From positions 1,674,001 to 1,738,000 of the forward strand of contig NZ_CP013417.1 in NCBI RefSeq assembly GCF_001524445.2: a DNA stretch of 64,000 nt. The letters run 5' to 3'. Shown here in pieces: positions 35,729 through 45,432 of this stretch. Position 1 is the stretch's first letter. Every line of letters starts with the position of its first letter. The notes under the pieces were generated by a model. That model was not told the origin of the DNA. It ran no database searches and saw nothing but the letters and a program-made list of their open reading frames with translations. A program made the translations under genes and the position numbers. The DNA is from Burkholderia savannae (GTDB taxonomy: Bacteria > Pseudomonadota > Gammaproteobacteria > Burkholderiales > Burkholderiaceae).

Positions 35729-37051
35729 ATGTCCCAGCCCAACACCCAGACGCCGCGCGCGCCGATGCTGTCCACGGCCGACGCGCTCGCGACGCTTCTC
35801 GCGGCCGCGCGTCCGCTCGCCGGAACCGAGACCGTCGCGACGCTCGATGCGCTCAACCGCGTGCTCGCGGCCGACGTCGTGTCGCCGCTCGACGTGCCGC
35901 CGATGAACACGAGCGCGATGGACGGCTACGCGGTGCGCATCGCCGATTTGACGCGCGGCGAGCGGCGGCTCGCCGTGTCGCAGCGCATCCCCGCGGGCCA
36001 TCCGGCCGAGCCGCTCGCGCCGGGCACGGCGGCGCGCATTTTCACGGGCGCGTCCGTGCCGGCGGGCGCCGACGCGGTCGTGATGCAGGAGCAGACGGAG
36101 GCCGCGGGCGATCAGGTCGACATCCTGCACACGCCGACTGCGGGCGAATGGGTCACCGCGCGGGGCGCGGACATCCGTCGCGGCTCGGTGATCCTGCCCG
36201 CCGGCGCGCGGATGACGCCGCAGGCGATGGGGCTTGCCGCGTCGGTCGGTTGCGCGTCGCTCGCGGTCACGCGCCGCGTGAAGGTCGCGGTGTTCTTCAC
36301 GGGCGACGAGCTGACGATGCCGGGCGAGCCGCTCAAGCCGGGCGCGATCTACAACTCGAACCGCTTCACGCTGCGCGGGCTCCTCGAGCGGCTCGGCTGC
36401 GACGTGACCGACTACGGCATCGTGCCGGACCGGCTCGACGCGACGCGCGCGGCGCTGCGCGAAGCGGCGCGCGGGCACGACGTGATCGTGACGAGCGGCG
36501 GCGTGTCCGTGGGCGACGAGGATCACGTGAAGCCCGCGGTCGAGGCGGAGGGGCGGCTCGCGCTGTGGCAGATCGCGATGAAGCCGGGCAAGCCGCTCGC
36601 GTTCGGCGCGATCCGGCGACATCGCGCCGGCGGCGGCGCGGCGGCGAGCGGCACGAACGACGCGAACGACGCGAGCGGAGCAATCGATGCAAGCGGCGCG
36701 AGCGGCGACGAAGCGTATTTCATCGGCCTGCCTGGCAACCCGGTGTCGAGCTTCGTCACGTTCCTGCTGTTCGTGCGGCCGTTCCTGCTGCGCGTCGCGG
36801 GCGCGACGCAGGTCGCGCCGCGCGCGGTGTCGCTGCGCGCCGATTTCACGCAGAACAAGGCCGACCGCCGCAACGAATTCCTGCGCGCGCGCGTGAACGC
36901 GGCGGGCGGCCTCGACCTGTTCCCGAACCAGAGCTCGGCCGTGCTGACGTCGACGGTGTGGGGCGACGGCTTGATCGACAATCCGCCGAATCACGCGATC
37001 AGCGCGGGCGAGACGGTGCGTTTCATTCCTTTTTCCGAAATGCTCGGCTGA
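35729..37051 (+). CDS. moeA: Molybdopterin molybdenumtransferase
   Basis: 440 aa. Inserts molybdate into adenylated molybdopterin. Domain order is normal: PPMNTSAMDGYAVR at the N-terminus, FTGASVPAGADAVVMQE, the MoCF-fold VTSGGVSVGDEDHVK, then GLPGNPVSSFVTF. A Gly/Ala/Asn/Asp-rich insertion of about 30 residues lies at about 295-325 (GGGAAASGTNDAND...), just before the GLPGNP loop. The gene begins the moeA-moaD-moaE operon. ATG 35729 is chosen over a longer frame because the sequence upstream is Arg-rich and contains the TACAAT promoter box. Confidence 0.95.
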   Translation: MSQPNTQTPRAPMLSTADALATLLAAARPLAGTETVATLDALNRVLAADVVSPLDVPPMNTSAMDGYAVRIADLTRGERRLAVSQRIPAGHPAEPLAPGTAARIFTGASVPAGADAVVMQEQTEAAGDQVDILHTPTAGEWVTARGADIRRGSVILPAGARMTPQAMGLAASVGCASLAVTRRVKVAVFFTGDELTMPGEPLKPGAIYNSNRFTLRGLLERLGCDVTDYGIVPDRLDATRAALREAARGHDVIVTSGGVSVGDEDHVKPAVEAEGRLALWQIAMKPGKPLAFGAIRRHRAGGGAAASGTNDANDASGAIDASGASGDEAYFIGLPGNPVSSFVTFLLFVRPFLLRVAGATQVAPRAVSLRADFTQNKADRRNEFLRARVNAAGGLDLFPNQSSAVLTSTVWGDGLIDNPPNHAISAGETVRFIPFSEMLG

Positions 37052-37071
37052 AGCCGGGCGGCGTAGTGACG

Positions 37072-37329
37072 ATGAAGATCGAACTGAAATTTTTTGCGAG
37101 CGTGCGCGAAGCGCTCGGCGTTGCGAGCGAGACGGTGACGGTGCCTGACGGCGTCGCGACGGTGGGCGACGTGCGCGCCTGGCTACGCACGCGCGGCGGC
37201 GCATGGGCGCAGACGCTCGCCGAGGGCCGCGCGCTGCGCATGGCGTGCAACCACACGATGACGGATGCCGGCACACGGATCACCGACGGCTGCGAGGTCG
37301 CGTTCTTTCCGCCCGTCACGGGCGGCTGA
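37072..37329 (+). CDS. moaD: Molybdopterin synthase sulfur carrier subunit
   Basis: 85 aa, ubiquitin-like fold. It ends in the obligatory Gly-Gly (FFPPVTGG), which is adenylated and thiocarboxylated. The N-terminus KIELKFFASVREALG is typical. It is the small subunit paired with MoaE, encoded 10 bp downstream. Confidence 0.97.
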   Translation: MKIELKFFASVREALGVASETVTVPDGVATVGDVRAWLRTRGGAWAQTLAEGRALRMACNHTMTDAGTRITDGCEVAFFPPVTGG

Positions 37330-37339
37330 GGAGGCGGCG

Positions 37340-37822
37340 ATGGCGACGGTACGGGTGCAGACGGACGACTTCGACGTCAGCGCGGAAATCGCGGCGCTGC
37401 GCGCGCGTAATCCGAAGGTGGGCGCGGTCGCGTGCTTCGTCGGCACGGTGCGCGACCTGAACGACGGCGATCCGGTCGACACGCTCGAGCTCGAGCACTA
37501 TCCGGGGATGACCGAGAAGGCGCTCGCGGCGATCGCCGACGACGCGATCGCGCGCTGGCCCGGCATCGACGTCGCGATCGTCCACCGGGTCGGCAGGCTT
37601 CAACCGCTCGATCAGATCGTATTCGTCGCGACCGCCTGTGCGCATCGCGGCGACGCGTTCCAGTCGTGCGAGTTCGTGATGGACTACCTGAAGACGCAGG
37701 CGCCGTTCTGGAAGAAGGAGGCGACGCCCGCGGGCGAGCGCTGGGTCGATGCGCGCAGCGCCGACGATGCGGCGCTCGCGCGCTGGGGCGTCGAATCGGG
37801 GAACGCGAAGCGGTCGACGTAG
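37340..37822 (+). CDS. moaE: Molybdopterin synthase catalytic subunit
   Basis: 160 aa. MoaE hallmarks: GAVACFVGTVRDLNDGDPVDTLELEHYPGMTEKAL, IVHRVGRLQPLDQIVFVA, and MDYLKTQAPFWKKE with the catalytic lysine pair. It transfers sulfur from MoaD to cyclic pyranopterin. ATG 37340 follows GAGGAGGCGGCG. The 290 bp after it, up to the convergent hemoglobin gene, show no gene. Confidence 0.97.
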   Translation: MATVRVQTDDFDVSAEIAALRARNPKVGAVACFVGTVRDLNDGDPVDTLELEHYPGMTEKALAAIADDAIARWPGIDVAIVHRVGRLQPLDQIVFVATACAHRGDAFQSCEFVMDYLKTQAPFWKKEATPAGERWVDARSADDAALARWGVESGNAKRST

Positions 37823-38113
37823 GCGCGGCGTCGTCGGGAGCGACTTCGGCGGCAGCCGCACGCGATGTCGGGCGCGGCGATCCGGAGCGCGCGTTTTCCA
37901 GCGCCCGGTTCGGGGCGGCTCGGCGAACGAGAATGGTCGATCGCCAATTTTCATCGGCGAGATGCCGTACGTCACGGGCGTTTAAAACAGATTATTCGCG
38001 ATTGCGTCGATTTCGATATCCAAACGTCCGCACTCGACGAATTTTCACGGTTGTTGTTCGGCGTGCCGCGCGGCGCTTTCAGGCGCGGCCGGGGCCGTGC
38101 TGCCGGCACGCGC

Positions 38114-38665
38114 TCACGCGTCGTCGCGCGTCGTTCGGCCGATGATCTTCGCCGGAAACGGCTCGCCGCGCGGCCGCTGCGCATGCGCGTCGTCGTTGCC
38201 CGGCCGCTTCGGCGCGATCAGGTCGAGAATCGCCTGCTGCTCGGCAGGAATCCGGTAATCCCAGCCGAAGCGGCTCAATTGCAGGCTCTGCGCGATCCGC
38301 AGCGCGGGCTCCATGAAGCGCACGGCCGCGGCGGGCTCGTAGCGCGCCTCGACGGTCTTCAGGAAAAGCGCGAGCCAGCGGCTGAAATGAGCGGGTTCGA
38401 GGCCGTCGAGCGGCTGGTGCGCGGCTTGCACGTTGCCGCGGTAGCTTTTCGTTCCGATCACGAGGCTCGACCAGAATTCGCCCATTTTCGGCAGGTGCTC
38501 GTCCCAGCGGCCGGCGAGCCTGCTCTCGAACACGGGGCCGAGGAGCGCGTCGTCGCGCACGCGCTCGTAGAACGCGTCGACGAGCGCGCGGATGTTTTCC
38601 GGGGTCGGTTCGGCGTCGCGAACGGGCGTCGCGGCGGCGGGCGAGGCGGTGGAAGCTTGGGTCAT
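38114..38665 (-). CDS. Group III truncated hemoglobin
   Basis: 183 aa. The globin fold begins at PENIRALVDAFYERVRDDALLGPVF. WDEHLPKMGEFWSSLV and the proximal-His segment LEPAHFSRWLALF follow, and MEPALRIAQSLQLSRFGW ends the globin part, as in group III truncated globins. A polar N-terminal tail (about 20 residues) and a basic C-terminal tail (about 45 residues) are extra. Likely heme-based handling of NO or oxygen. It is divergent from an NsrR-type repressor, which supports a role in nitrosative stress. Confidence 0.9.
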   Translation of the reverse strand: MTQASTASPAAATPVRDAEPTPENIRALVDAFYERVRDDALLGPVFESRLAGRWDEHLPKMGEFWSSLVIGTKSYRGNVQAAHQPLDGLEPAHFSRWLALFLKTVEARYEPAAAVRFMEPALRIAQSLQLSRFGWDYRIPAEQQAILDLIAPKRPGNDDAHAQRPRGEPFPAKIIGRTTRDDA

Positions 38666-38699
38666 CAAAAAAAGGGCCGGGCAATACGGCAGCACGCGG

Positions 38700-38716
38700 G
38701 TGCGATTTTGTCGCAC
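38700..38716. promoter_or_regulatory. Palindrome in the hemoglobin/nsrR intergenic region
   Basis: GTGCGA-TTTTG-TCGCAC is a perfect 6+5+6 inverted repeat. It lies 35 bp upstream of the hemoglobin start and could be an operator. It does not match the usual NsrR motif; a possible half-site, GCATCTT, lies at 38759-38765. Confidence 0.35.
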
Positions 38717-38848
38717 AATAATAAACGGCCACCCTCTCAATAAAAGTGCTGACGGAACGCATCTTATGACGCGGCCGTCTGATCGGCAATGGCAGACGCG
38801 CGATGCCTGCGCGAGCGCCGGTCGCACTGACACAACATCCATTTCGTA

Positions 38849-39346
38849 ATGAGACTAACCGATTACACCGACTACTCTTTGCGCGTCATGTTGTTCCTCG
38901 CAGTCCGAGGCGAGGGCTTGTCGACGATCCAAGAGATCTCGGATGCCTACGGCATCTCCAAGAACCATTTGATGAAAGTGGTGCAGCAGCTCGGCGAGCT
39001 CGGTTGGATCGAAACGGTACGCGGCCGCAACGGCGGCTTGCGCTTGAACGCCCAGTCCGCCGCGCTCACGGTCGGCGAGGTCGTGCGCAAGACCGAAAAC
39101 GATTTCGCGCTCGTCGGCTGCTTCGCGGACGAGTCCGAATCGCACCGCAGCTGCGTGATCCAGTCGGCGTGCCGACTGAAGGGCGTGTTCGTGGCCGCCC
39201 GCGACGCATTCTTCGCGGAGCTCGACAAGCACACGATCGGCGAGCTGTCGCAGCCGGCGTCGCAGCTCGCGATGCTGCTCGGCCTGACGCCGGTGCGGAT
39301 CGTGCCCGCGGCCGAGGCTCGCGCGAGCGCGACCGCCGTCGGCTGA
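38849..39346 (+). CDS. nsrR: Rrf2-family repressor, NsrR type
   Basis: 165 aa. The winged helix starts MRLTDYTDYSLRVMLFLAV, then IQEISDAYGISKNHLMKVVQQLGELGWIETVRGRNGGL, the Rrf2/NsrR DNA-binding unit. Three Cys (91, 102, 108) in VGCFADESESHRSC...SAC are placed as in iron-sulfur-binding NsrR, which senses nitric oxide. The adjacent divergent gene encodes a truncated hemoglobin, a plausible target. The symbol rests on sequence character and context. Confidence 0.88.
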   Translation: MRLTDYTDYSLRVMLFLAVRGEGLSTIQEISDAYGISKNHLMKVVQQLGELGWIETVRGRNGGLRLNAQSAALTVGEVVRKTENDFALVGCFADESESHRSCVIQSACRLKGVFVAARDAFFAELDKHTIGELSQPASQLAMLLGLTPVRIVPAAEARASATAVG

Positions 39347-39494
39347 CGGTGGCCCCCGCACGACGCCCCCCTGCAGGGGCGCTTTCCCGACGCTTCTTTC
39401 GCGTGCGCGGCTGCTCCATTCGCCGCGCCCGTCCTCCAGTGCCGCCACGCGCATGCGTGACGCGAGCCTTTGCTGTGCCTCAATGAAAAGCCGG

Positions 39495-39522
39495 CTTGAA
39501 AGGCGGATAACCATCCTCATCT
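39495..39522 (+). promoter_or_regulatory. Heat-shock (sigma-32) type promoter of clpB
   Basis: CTTGAAA (39495-39501), 13-nt spacer, CCTCATCT (39515-39522). This matches the sigma-32 consensus CTTGAAA-N13-CCCCATNT with one mismatch in the -10 box. The ATG lies 32 bp downstream. Confidence 0.75.
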
Positions 39523-39553
39523 GGTTGCCATTCGCATATTGGAGGTCTCATTC

Positions 39554-42151
<2,598 letters not shown>

Positions 42152-42223
42152 TCGCCGCGTCTTGGCCCGGCGGCCCGGCGTGCCGGCGCTTGGATCGGCT
42201 CGCCGCTGTTCGGCTCGCCCAAG

Positions 42224-42254
42224 AAAACACCCCGCGCAAGCGGGGTGTTTTTTA
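42224..42254. terminator. Bidirectional terminator between clpB and the yidB-like gene
   Basis: A 12-bp stem (42224-42235 with 42240-42251) with a GCAA loop, followed by Ts on the plus strand and preceded by As that serve the converging gene. Confidence 0.9.
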
Positions 42255-42347
42255 TCGGCGGCGCGTTCGTGCCGGTTTCCGGCGGCCGCCTCGGCCGAAT
42301 GCATCGCGCGGGCGGTCCGCCGCGCGCGCGATGCGGTGCTTCGGCGC

Positions 42348-42770
42348 TTACGCCTGCTTGTTGCCGAACAGGCCCGCGAGCTGCGACAGCGTGCCGAGCA
42401 CGTTCGACGTGTCGAGCTGGCCGTTCGCCGGCACTTCGCCGTTCGGCGTCGCGCCGTTGACGACGTGCGGCAGCACCTGCGCGAGGATGCCGGACGCTTG
42501 CTGCGGATCGATGCCGACCTTCTGCGCGATCGCGCCGACCGCATCCGAGCCGAGCACGTTCTGCAGCGTCTCGGGCGAGATCGGCTGGTTTTCGCCGTTG
42601 CCGATCCACGAGCCGATGATGTTGCCCGCGCCGCCCGCGTTGAACTTTTCGATGAGGCCGTTCAGGCCGCCCGGCTGGTTGTTGATGAACTCCAGCGCGG
42701 CGCTGACGAGTGCGTTCTGATTGCCGCCTTGGCCGCCGATCAGACCGCCAACGATGTCGAGTAGACCCAT
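42348..42770 (-). CDS. YidB-like (DUF937) protein
   Basis: 140 aa. Starts MGLLDIVGGLIGGQGGNQNALVSAALEFINNQPGGLNGLIEKFNAGG and contains SWIGNGENQPISPETLQNVLGSDAVGAIAQKVGIDPQQAS, the DUF937/YidB pattern with Gly/Asn/Gln-rich helices. No signal peptide or transmembrane helix is present. Function is unknown. It lies 77 bp upstream of the convergent-neighbour space and 78 bp beyond the comEA-like stop, both on the minus strand. Confidence 0.88.
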   Translation of the reverse strand: MGLLDIVGGLIGGQGGNQNALVSAALEFINNQPGGLNGLIEKFNAGGAGNIIGSWIGNGENQPISPETLQNVLGSDAVGAIAQKVGIDPQQASGILAQVLPHVVNGATPNGEVPANGQLDTSNVLGTLSQLAGLFGNKQA

Positions 42771-42847
42771 GATTCACCTGCTAGGTTGAGGCGGCGCCGC
42801 GAACGGCGCCGGTGGAGCGAAGACGCCGCGCGACGCGCGGCGCCGAC

Positions 42848-43456
42848 TTATGCGCCCGATGCCGCGGACGCCGGCGTCGCCGCCTTGTTCTTCTTGCTCT
42901 TCTTCGAGCCCTTCGCCTTCGTCGTCGACGCGGCGGCCGGCGCGCTCGCGCCCGCCGTCGCATCGCTCGCCGCGGCAGCGGCCTTGTCCTTCTTCTTCGA
43001 CGCGCGGGTCTTCTTCGCGGCCGGCGCGCTCGCCGCCGTCGACGGCGTGGTCGCGGCGGGGGCGGGCGTCGTCGCGGCCGGCGCGGGCGCGGCGCTCGTC
43101 GTCGTGGACGGAGCCGGCGCGGCGCTCGTCGCGGCTGCGGCCGGCTTCACCGTGCTCGTCTTCGCCTTCGCGCCCGTCGGCGGCGTCGACGAGCCGCCGA
43201 TCGTCAGGCCCGCCGCCTCGAGGTTGGCGACCGACTTCGCGCCGAGGCCCTTCACGCGGTTCGCGAGATCGTCGGCGCTCTTGAACGGGCCGTTCTTCGC
43301 GCGCTCGTCGATGATCGCCTTCGACTTCACCGGGCCGAGGCCCTTCACCGATTCGAGCGCCGCCTGATCGGCGGTGTTGACTTCGACCGCGGCGGCGAAC
43401 GCGGCGGTCAGCGAAAGCGACAGTGCGACGACCAGCATCAGCAGCTTCTTCAGCAT
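42848..43456 (-). CDS. Exported helix-hairpin-helix protein (ComEA-like)
   Basis: 202 aa. A signal peptide covers residues 1-22 (LLMLVVALSLSLTAAFAA). A ComEA-type helix-hairpin-helix DNA-binding domain follows at about 24-88: VEVNTADQAALESVKGLGPVKSKAIIDERAKNGPFKSADDL and VKGLGAKSVANLEAAGLTI. The C-terminal 110 residues are an Ala/Thr/Pro/Lys-rich tail with KKTRASKKKDK and KAKGSKKSKKNK clusters, unlike the short ComEA proteins, and could bind DNA or the cell wall electrostatically. The start ATG follows GGGAG. A role in DNA uptake is possible but unproven. Confidence 0.85.
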   Translation of the reverse strand: MLKKLLMLVVALSLSLTAAFAAAVEVNTADQAALESVKGLGPVKSKAIIDERAKNGPFKSADDLANRVKGLGAKSVANLEAAGLTIGGSSTPPTGAKAKTSTVKPAAAATSAAPAPSTTTSAAPAPAATTPAPAATTPSTAASAPAAKKTRASKKKDKAAAAASDATAGASAPAAASTTKAKGSKKSKKNKAATPASAASGA

Positions 43457-43712
43457 GACGGGGGCTCCCTTTTGATGGAACGGATGAATGGCTGTCGGAA
43501 CGAACGTCGGCGTGCGGCACGGACCGGGCGTCGCGTTCAAGCATAGGACAAATGCGTGCCCTTTTTAAGGCAGCGGCGCAATGTTGCGCATCGCCGGCGA
43601 CACTGTAAAGGCTGCGGCCGCGCATGCGGGCGGGTTTTGACCATCTTTGACGGAAATCGGGGCGCAAGGCGAGGGGCGGGACGAAGGGGCGATGAGTGAC
43701 CACGTTTTCGAG

Positions 43713-43952
43713 CTGCCGAACCGCCGAACCGCCGAATCGCCGAGCTGCCGAGCTGCCGAACCGCCGAACCGCCGAACCGCCGAATCGCCGAATCGCCGAA
43801 TCGCCGAATCGCCGAATCGCCGAATCGCCGAATCGCCGAGCCGCCGAGCCGCCAAGCCACCAAGCCACCGAGCCACCGAGCCACCGATCCACCGATCCAC
43901 CGATCCACCGATCCACCGATCCACCGATCCACCGATCCACCAAGCCACCGAG
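43713..43952. repeat. Octamer tandem array, 30 diverging units
   Basis: Exactly 30 head-to-tail 8-bp units cover 240 bp. Variants are ordered in blocks: CTGCCGAA/CCGCCGAA at the start, then TCGCCGAA, CCGCCGAG, CCACCGAG and CCACCGAT, with CCACCAAG near the end. The shared core is C-CC(A/G)A. The block order suggests growth by local slippage after point mutations. It ends 39 bp upstream of the -35 box of the merR promoter. Confidence 0.95.
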
Positions 43953-43991
43953 TTGGCATCGGCCGCGCGGCCGCTGGCCATCGCGCGGCGC

Positions 43992-44022
43992 TTGACTTAG
44001 AGTGCACTCTAAGTCCTAACCT
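43992..44022 (+). promoter_or_regulatory. MerR-type promoter with 20-bp palindrome
   Basis: TTGACT (43992-43997), a 19-nt spacer, TAACCT (44017-44022). A perfect palindrome ACTTAGAGTG/CACTCTAAGT (43995-44014) covers the -35 edge and spacer. Elongated spacers with such dyads are the hallmark of promoters twisted by MerR regulators. The start codon follows 11 bp later, giving almost no leader. Confidence 0.85.
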
Positions 44023-44032
44023 CGAGAACGTC

Positions 44033-44518
44033 ATGTCGAACGCACCGAAGCAAACGTCCCCGCGCGCGTTGACGATCGGCCAGGTGGCCGCGCTCGTCGG
44101 CGTGTCGACGCACACGCTGCGCTATTACGAGCAGGCGGGCCTGCTGCGGTCGATTTCGCGCACGCAGTCGGGACACCGGCTGTACGCGCCCGCCGACCTC
44201 GACTGGCTGCGCTTCGTGATGCGCCTGAAGGCGACCGGAATGCCGATCGCCGGAATGCAGGCGTTCGCCGAGCTGCGCGCGCAAGGCGATGCGACGATCG
44301 GCGAGCGGCGCGCGCTTCTCGTCGCGCATCGCGACGCGGTGCGCGCGCAGATCGACGCGCTGCAGACGAACCTTGACGCGATCGTCGACAAGATCGCGTA
44401 TTACGAGCGGGCCGAGCGCGACGCGAATCGACAGGCGAATCAATCTCAACCGGATAAGGACGAACGATGGAATCTCGAATCGCGGAAGACCGCTATACGC
44501 GCGGCTGGAACAAGCTGA
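44033..44518 (+). CDS. MerR-family transcriptional regulator
   Basis: 161 aa. MerR winged helix at about 14-82: LTIGQVAALVGVSTHTLRYYEQAGLLRSISRTQSGHRLYAPADLDWLRFVMRLKATGMPIAGM. A coiled-coil dimerisation helix follows (about 90-130). No Cys is present, so a metal- or thiol-sensing mode is unlikely, and a small effector is more plausible. It has no strong ribosome site and a nearly leaderless mRNA. It overlaps the next gene by 52 bp and is probably autoregulated through the palindrome upstream. Confidence 0.92.
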   Translation: MSNAPKQTSPRALTIGQVAALVGVSTHTLRYYEQAGLLRSISRTQSGHRLYAPADLDWLRFVMRLKATGMPIAGMQAFAELRAQGDATIGERRALLVAHRDAVRAQIDALQTNLDAIVDKIAYYERAERDANRQANQSQPDKDERWNLESRKTAIRAAGTS

Positions 44519-44871
44519 AGGAAATCGACGGCGAAGTCGGCGAGCGCGTGGTCGCGTCGCTCGCGCCGATCGCGCCCGACTTCGGGCGGCTGCTCGTCGA
44601 GTTCGGCTTCGGCGACATCTACAGCCGGCCGCAGCTCGATCTGAAGTCGCGCGAAATCGCGACGATCGCCTCGCTCGCCACGCTCGGCCACGCGCAGCCG
44701 CAGTTGAAGGTGCATGTCGAGGCGGCGCTGAACGTCGGGTGCACGCGCGAGGAGATCGTCGAAGTGTTCATGCAGATGGCCGTGTACGCGGGCTTTCCCG
44801 CCGCGCTCAACGCGCTGTTCGCCGCGCGCGAGGTGTTCGAGCGGCGCGATGCCGCGCACGCGCATGCGTGA
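44467..44871 (+). CDS. Carboxymuconolactone decarboxylase family protein
   Basis: 134 aa. All-helical AhpD/CMD fold with DFGRLLVEFGFGDIYSRPQLDLKSREIATIASLATLGHAQPQLKVHVEAALNVGCTREEIVEVFMQMAVYAGFPAALNAL. This is close to gamma-carboxymuconolactone decarboxylase (PcaC-like). Only one Cys is present, so it lacks the CxxC of AhpD peroxidases. The substrate is not known; no other protocatechuate genes are nearby. ATG 44467 follows AAGGA inside the merR gene; the 52-bp overlap implies co-transcription. The partner MerR probably responds to its substrate. Confidence 0.9.
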   Translation: MESRIAEDRYTRGWNKLKEIDGEVGERVVASLAPIAPDFGRLLVEFGFGDIYSRPQLDLKSREIATIASLATLGHAQPQLKVHVEAALNVGCTREEIVEVFMQMAVYAGFPAALNALFAAREVFERRDAAHAHA

Positions 44872-45432
44872 GCGCGGCGTCGGCGGTCGGCGCGCCGACA
44901 TGTGATGCGGCGCGCCGACGCGGCGCTTCGCAATGTGCGGGGTAGGGCGTCGCGCGCGAGATGCCGCAAGCGCGCGCGATCGGGCCGATTTCGGGTCGAT
45001 TTCGGACCGATTCTCGCGCCTGGCGCGAGCTGCTCGCGGCGGCGGGCGCGGGCGGTCGCCGTTCGTGACGACGTCGGCTCGGATGGTCGGGCTCGGCGAG
45101 CGTGACGGCGACGGCGACGGCGACGGCGAGCCGCGCGATGCGGCGGTTGCGCAATCGGCGTGCGTACGGCGTCGACGCGCGCGTGATCGATCAAGGTGCC
45201 GCGCCGTCGCCATTCCGTCTGCAATGCGAAGCTACGCGGCGGCGGGCACGTTCATCACGCGGGCGGGTTTGCGCCCGGCTTGGCCGAGTGACGGGAACGC
45301 CCGCGCTGCCGTGGCGCCACGCGTGAGCATTGGCGCACGCGTGTCGGCACGCGCGACGCCGAACGCGCGGAAAGCGGCAACCCGAGCGAAAAAGGCATAA
45401 AACACGACGCAGTCGACATCGACCGCTCCCCG
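44872..45432. other. 560-bp intergenic region without a recognised gene
   Basis: Only Arg/Ala-rich shadow frames are visible. A (GACGGC)x4 repeat lies at 45104-45127. No clear terminator was found for either flanking gene. Confidence 0.45.

Larger units (their letters stand above)
43457..44032. other. Regulatory and repeat region upstream of the merR/CMD pair
   Basis: No gene is seen in these 576 bp. It holds the promoter of the HhH gene, the octamer array at 43713-43952 and the MerR-type promoter at 43992-44022. Open frames through the array simply translate the repeat (WIGGSVDR-like peptides). Confidence 0.6.

Noticed and set aside
38700..38716. Assignment of the palindrome as an NsrR site
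   Set aside because: Its sequence does not resemble the AAGATGCATTT-type dyad; kept only as an unassigned inverted repeat.
43537..44115. Open frames through the octamer array coding WIGGSVDR-type peptides
   Set aside because: They translate a non-triplet repeat and lack a ribosome site; the peptides have no family resemblance.
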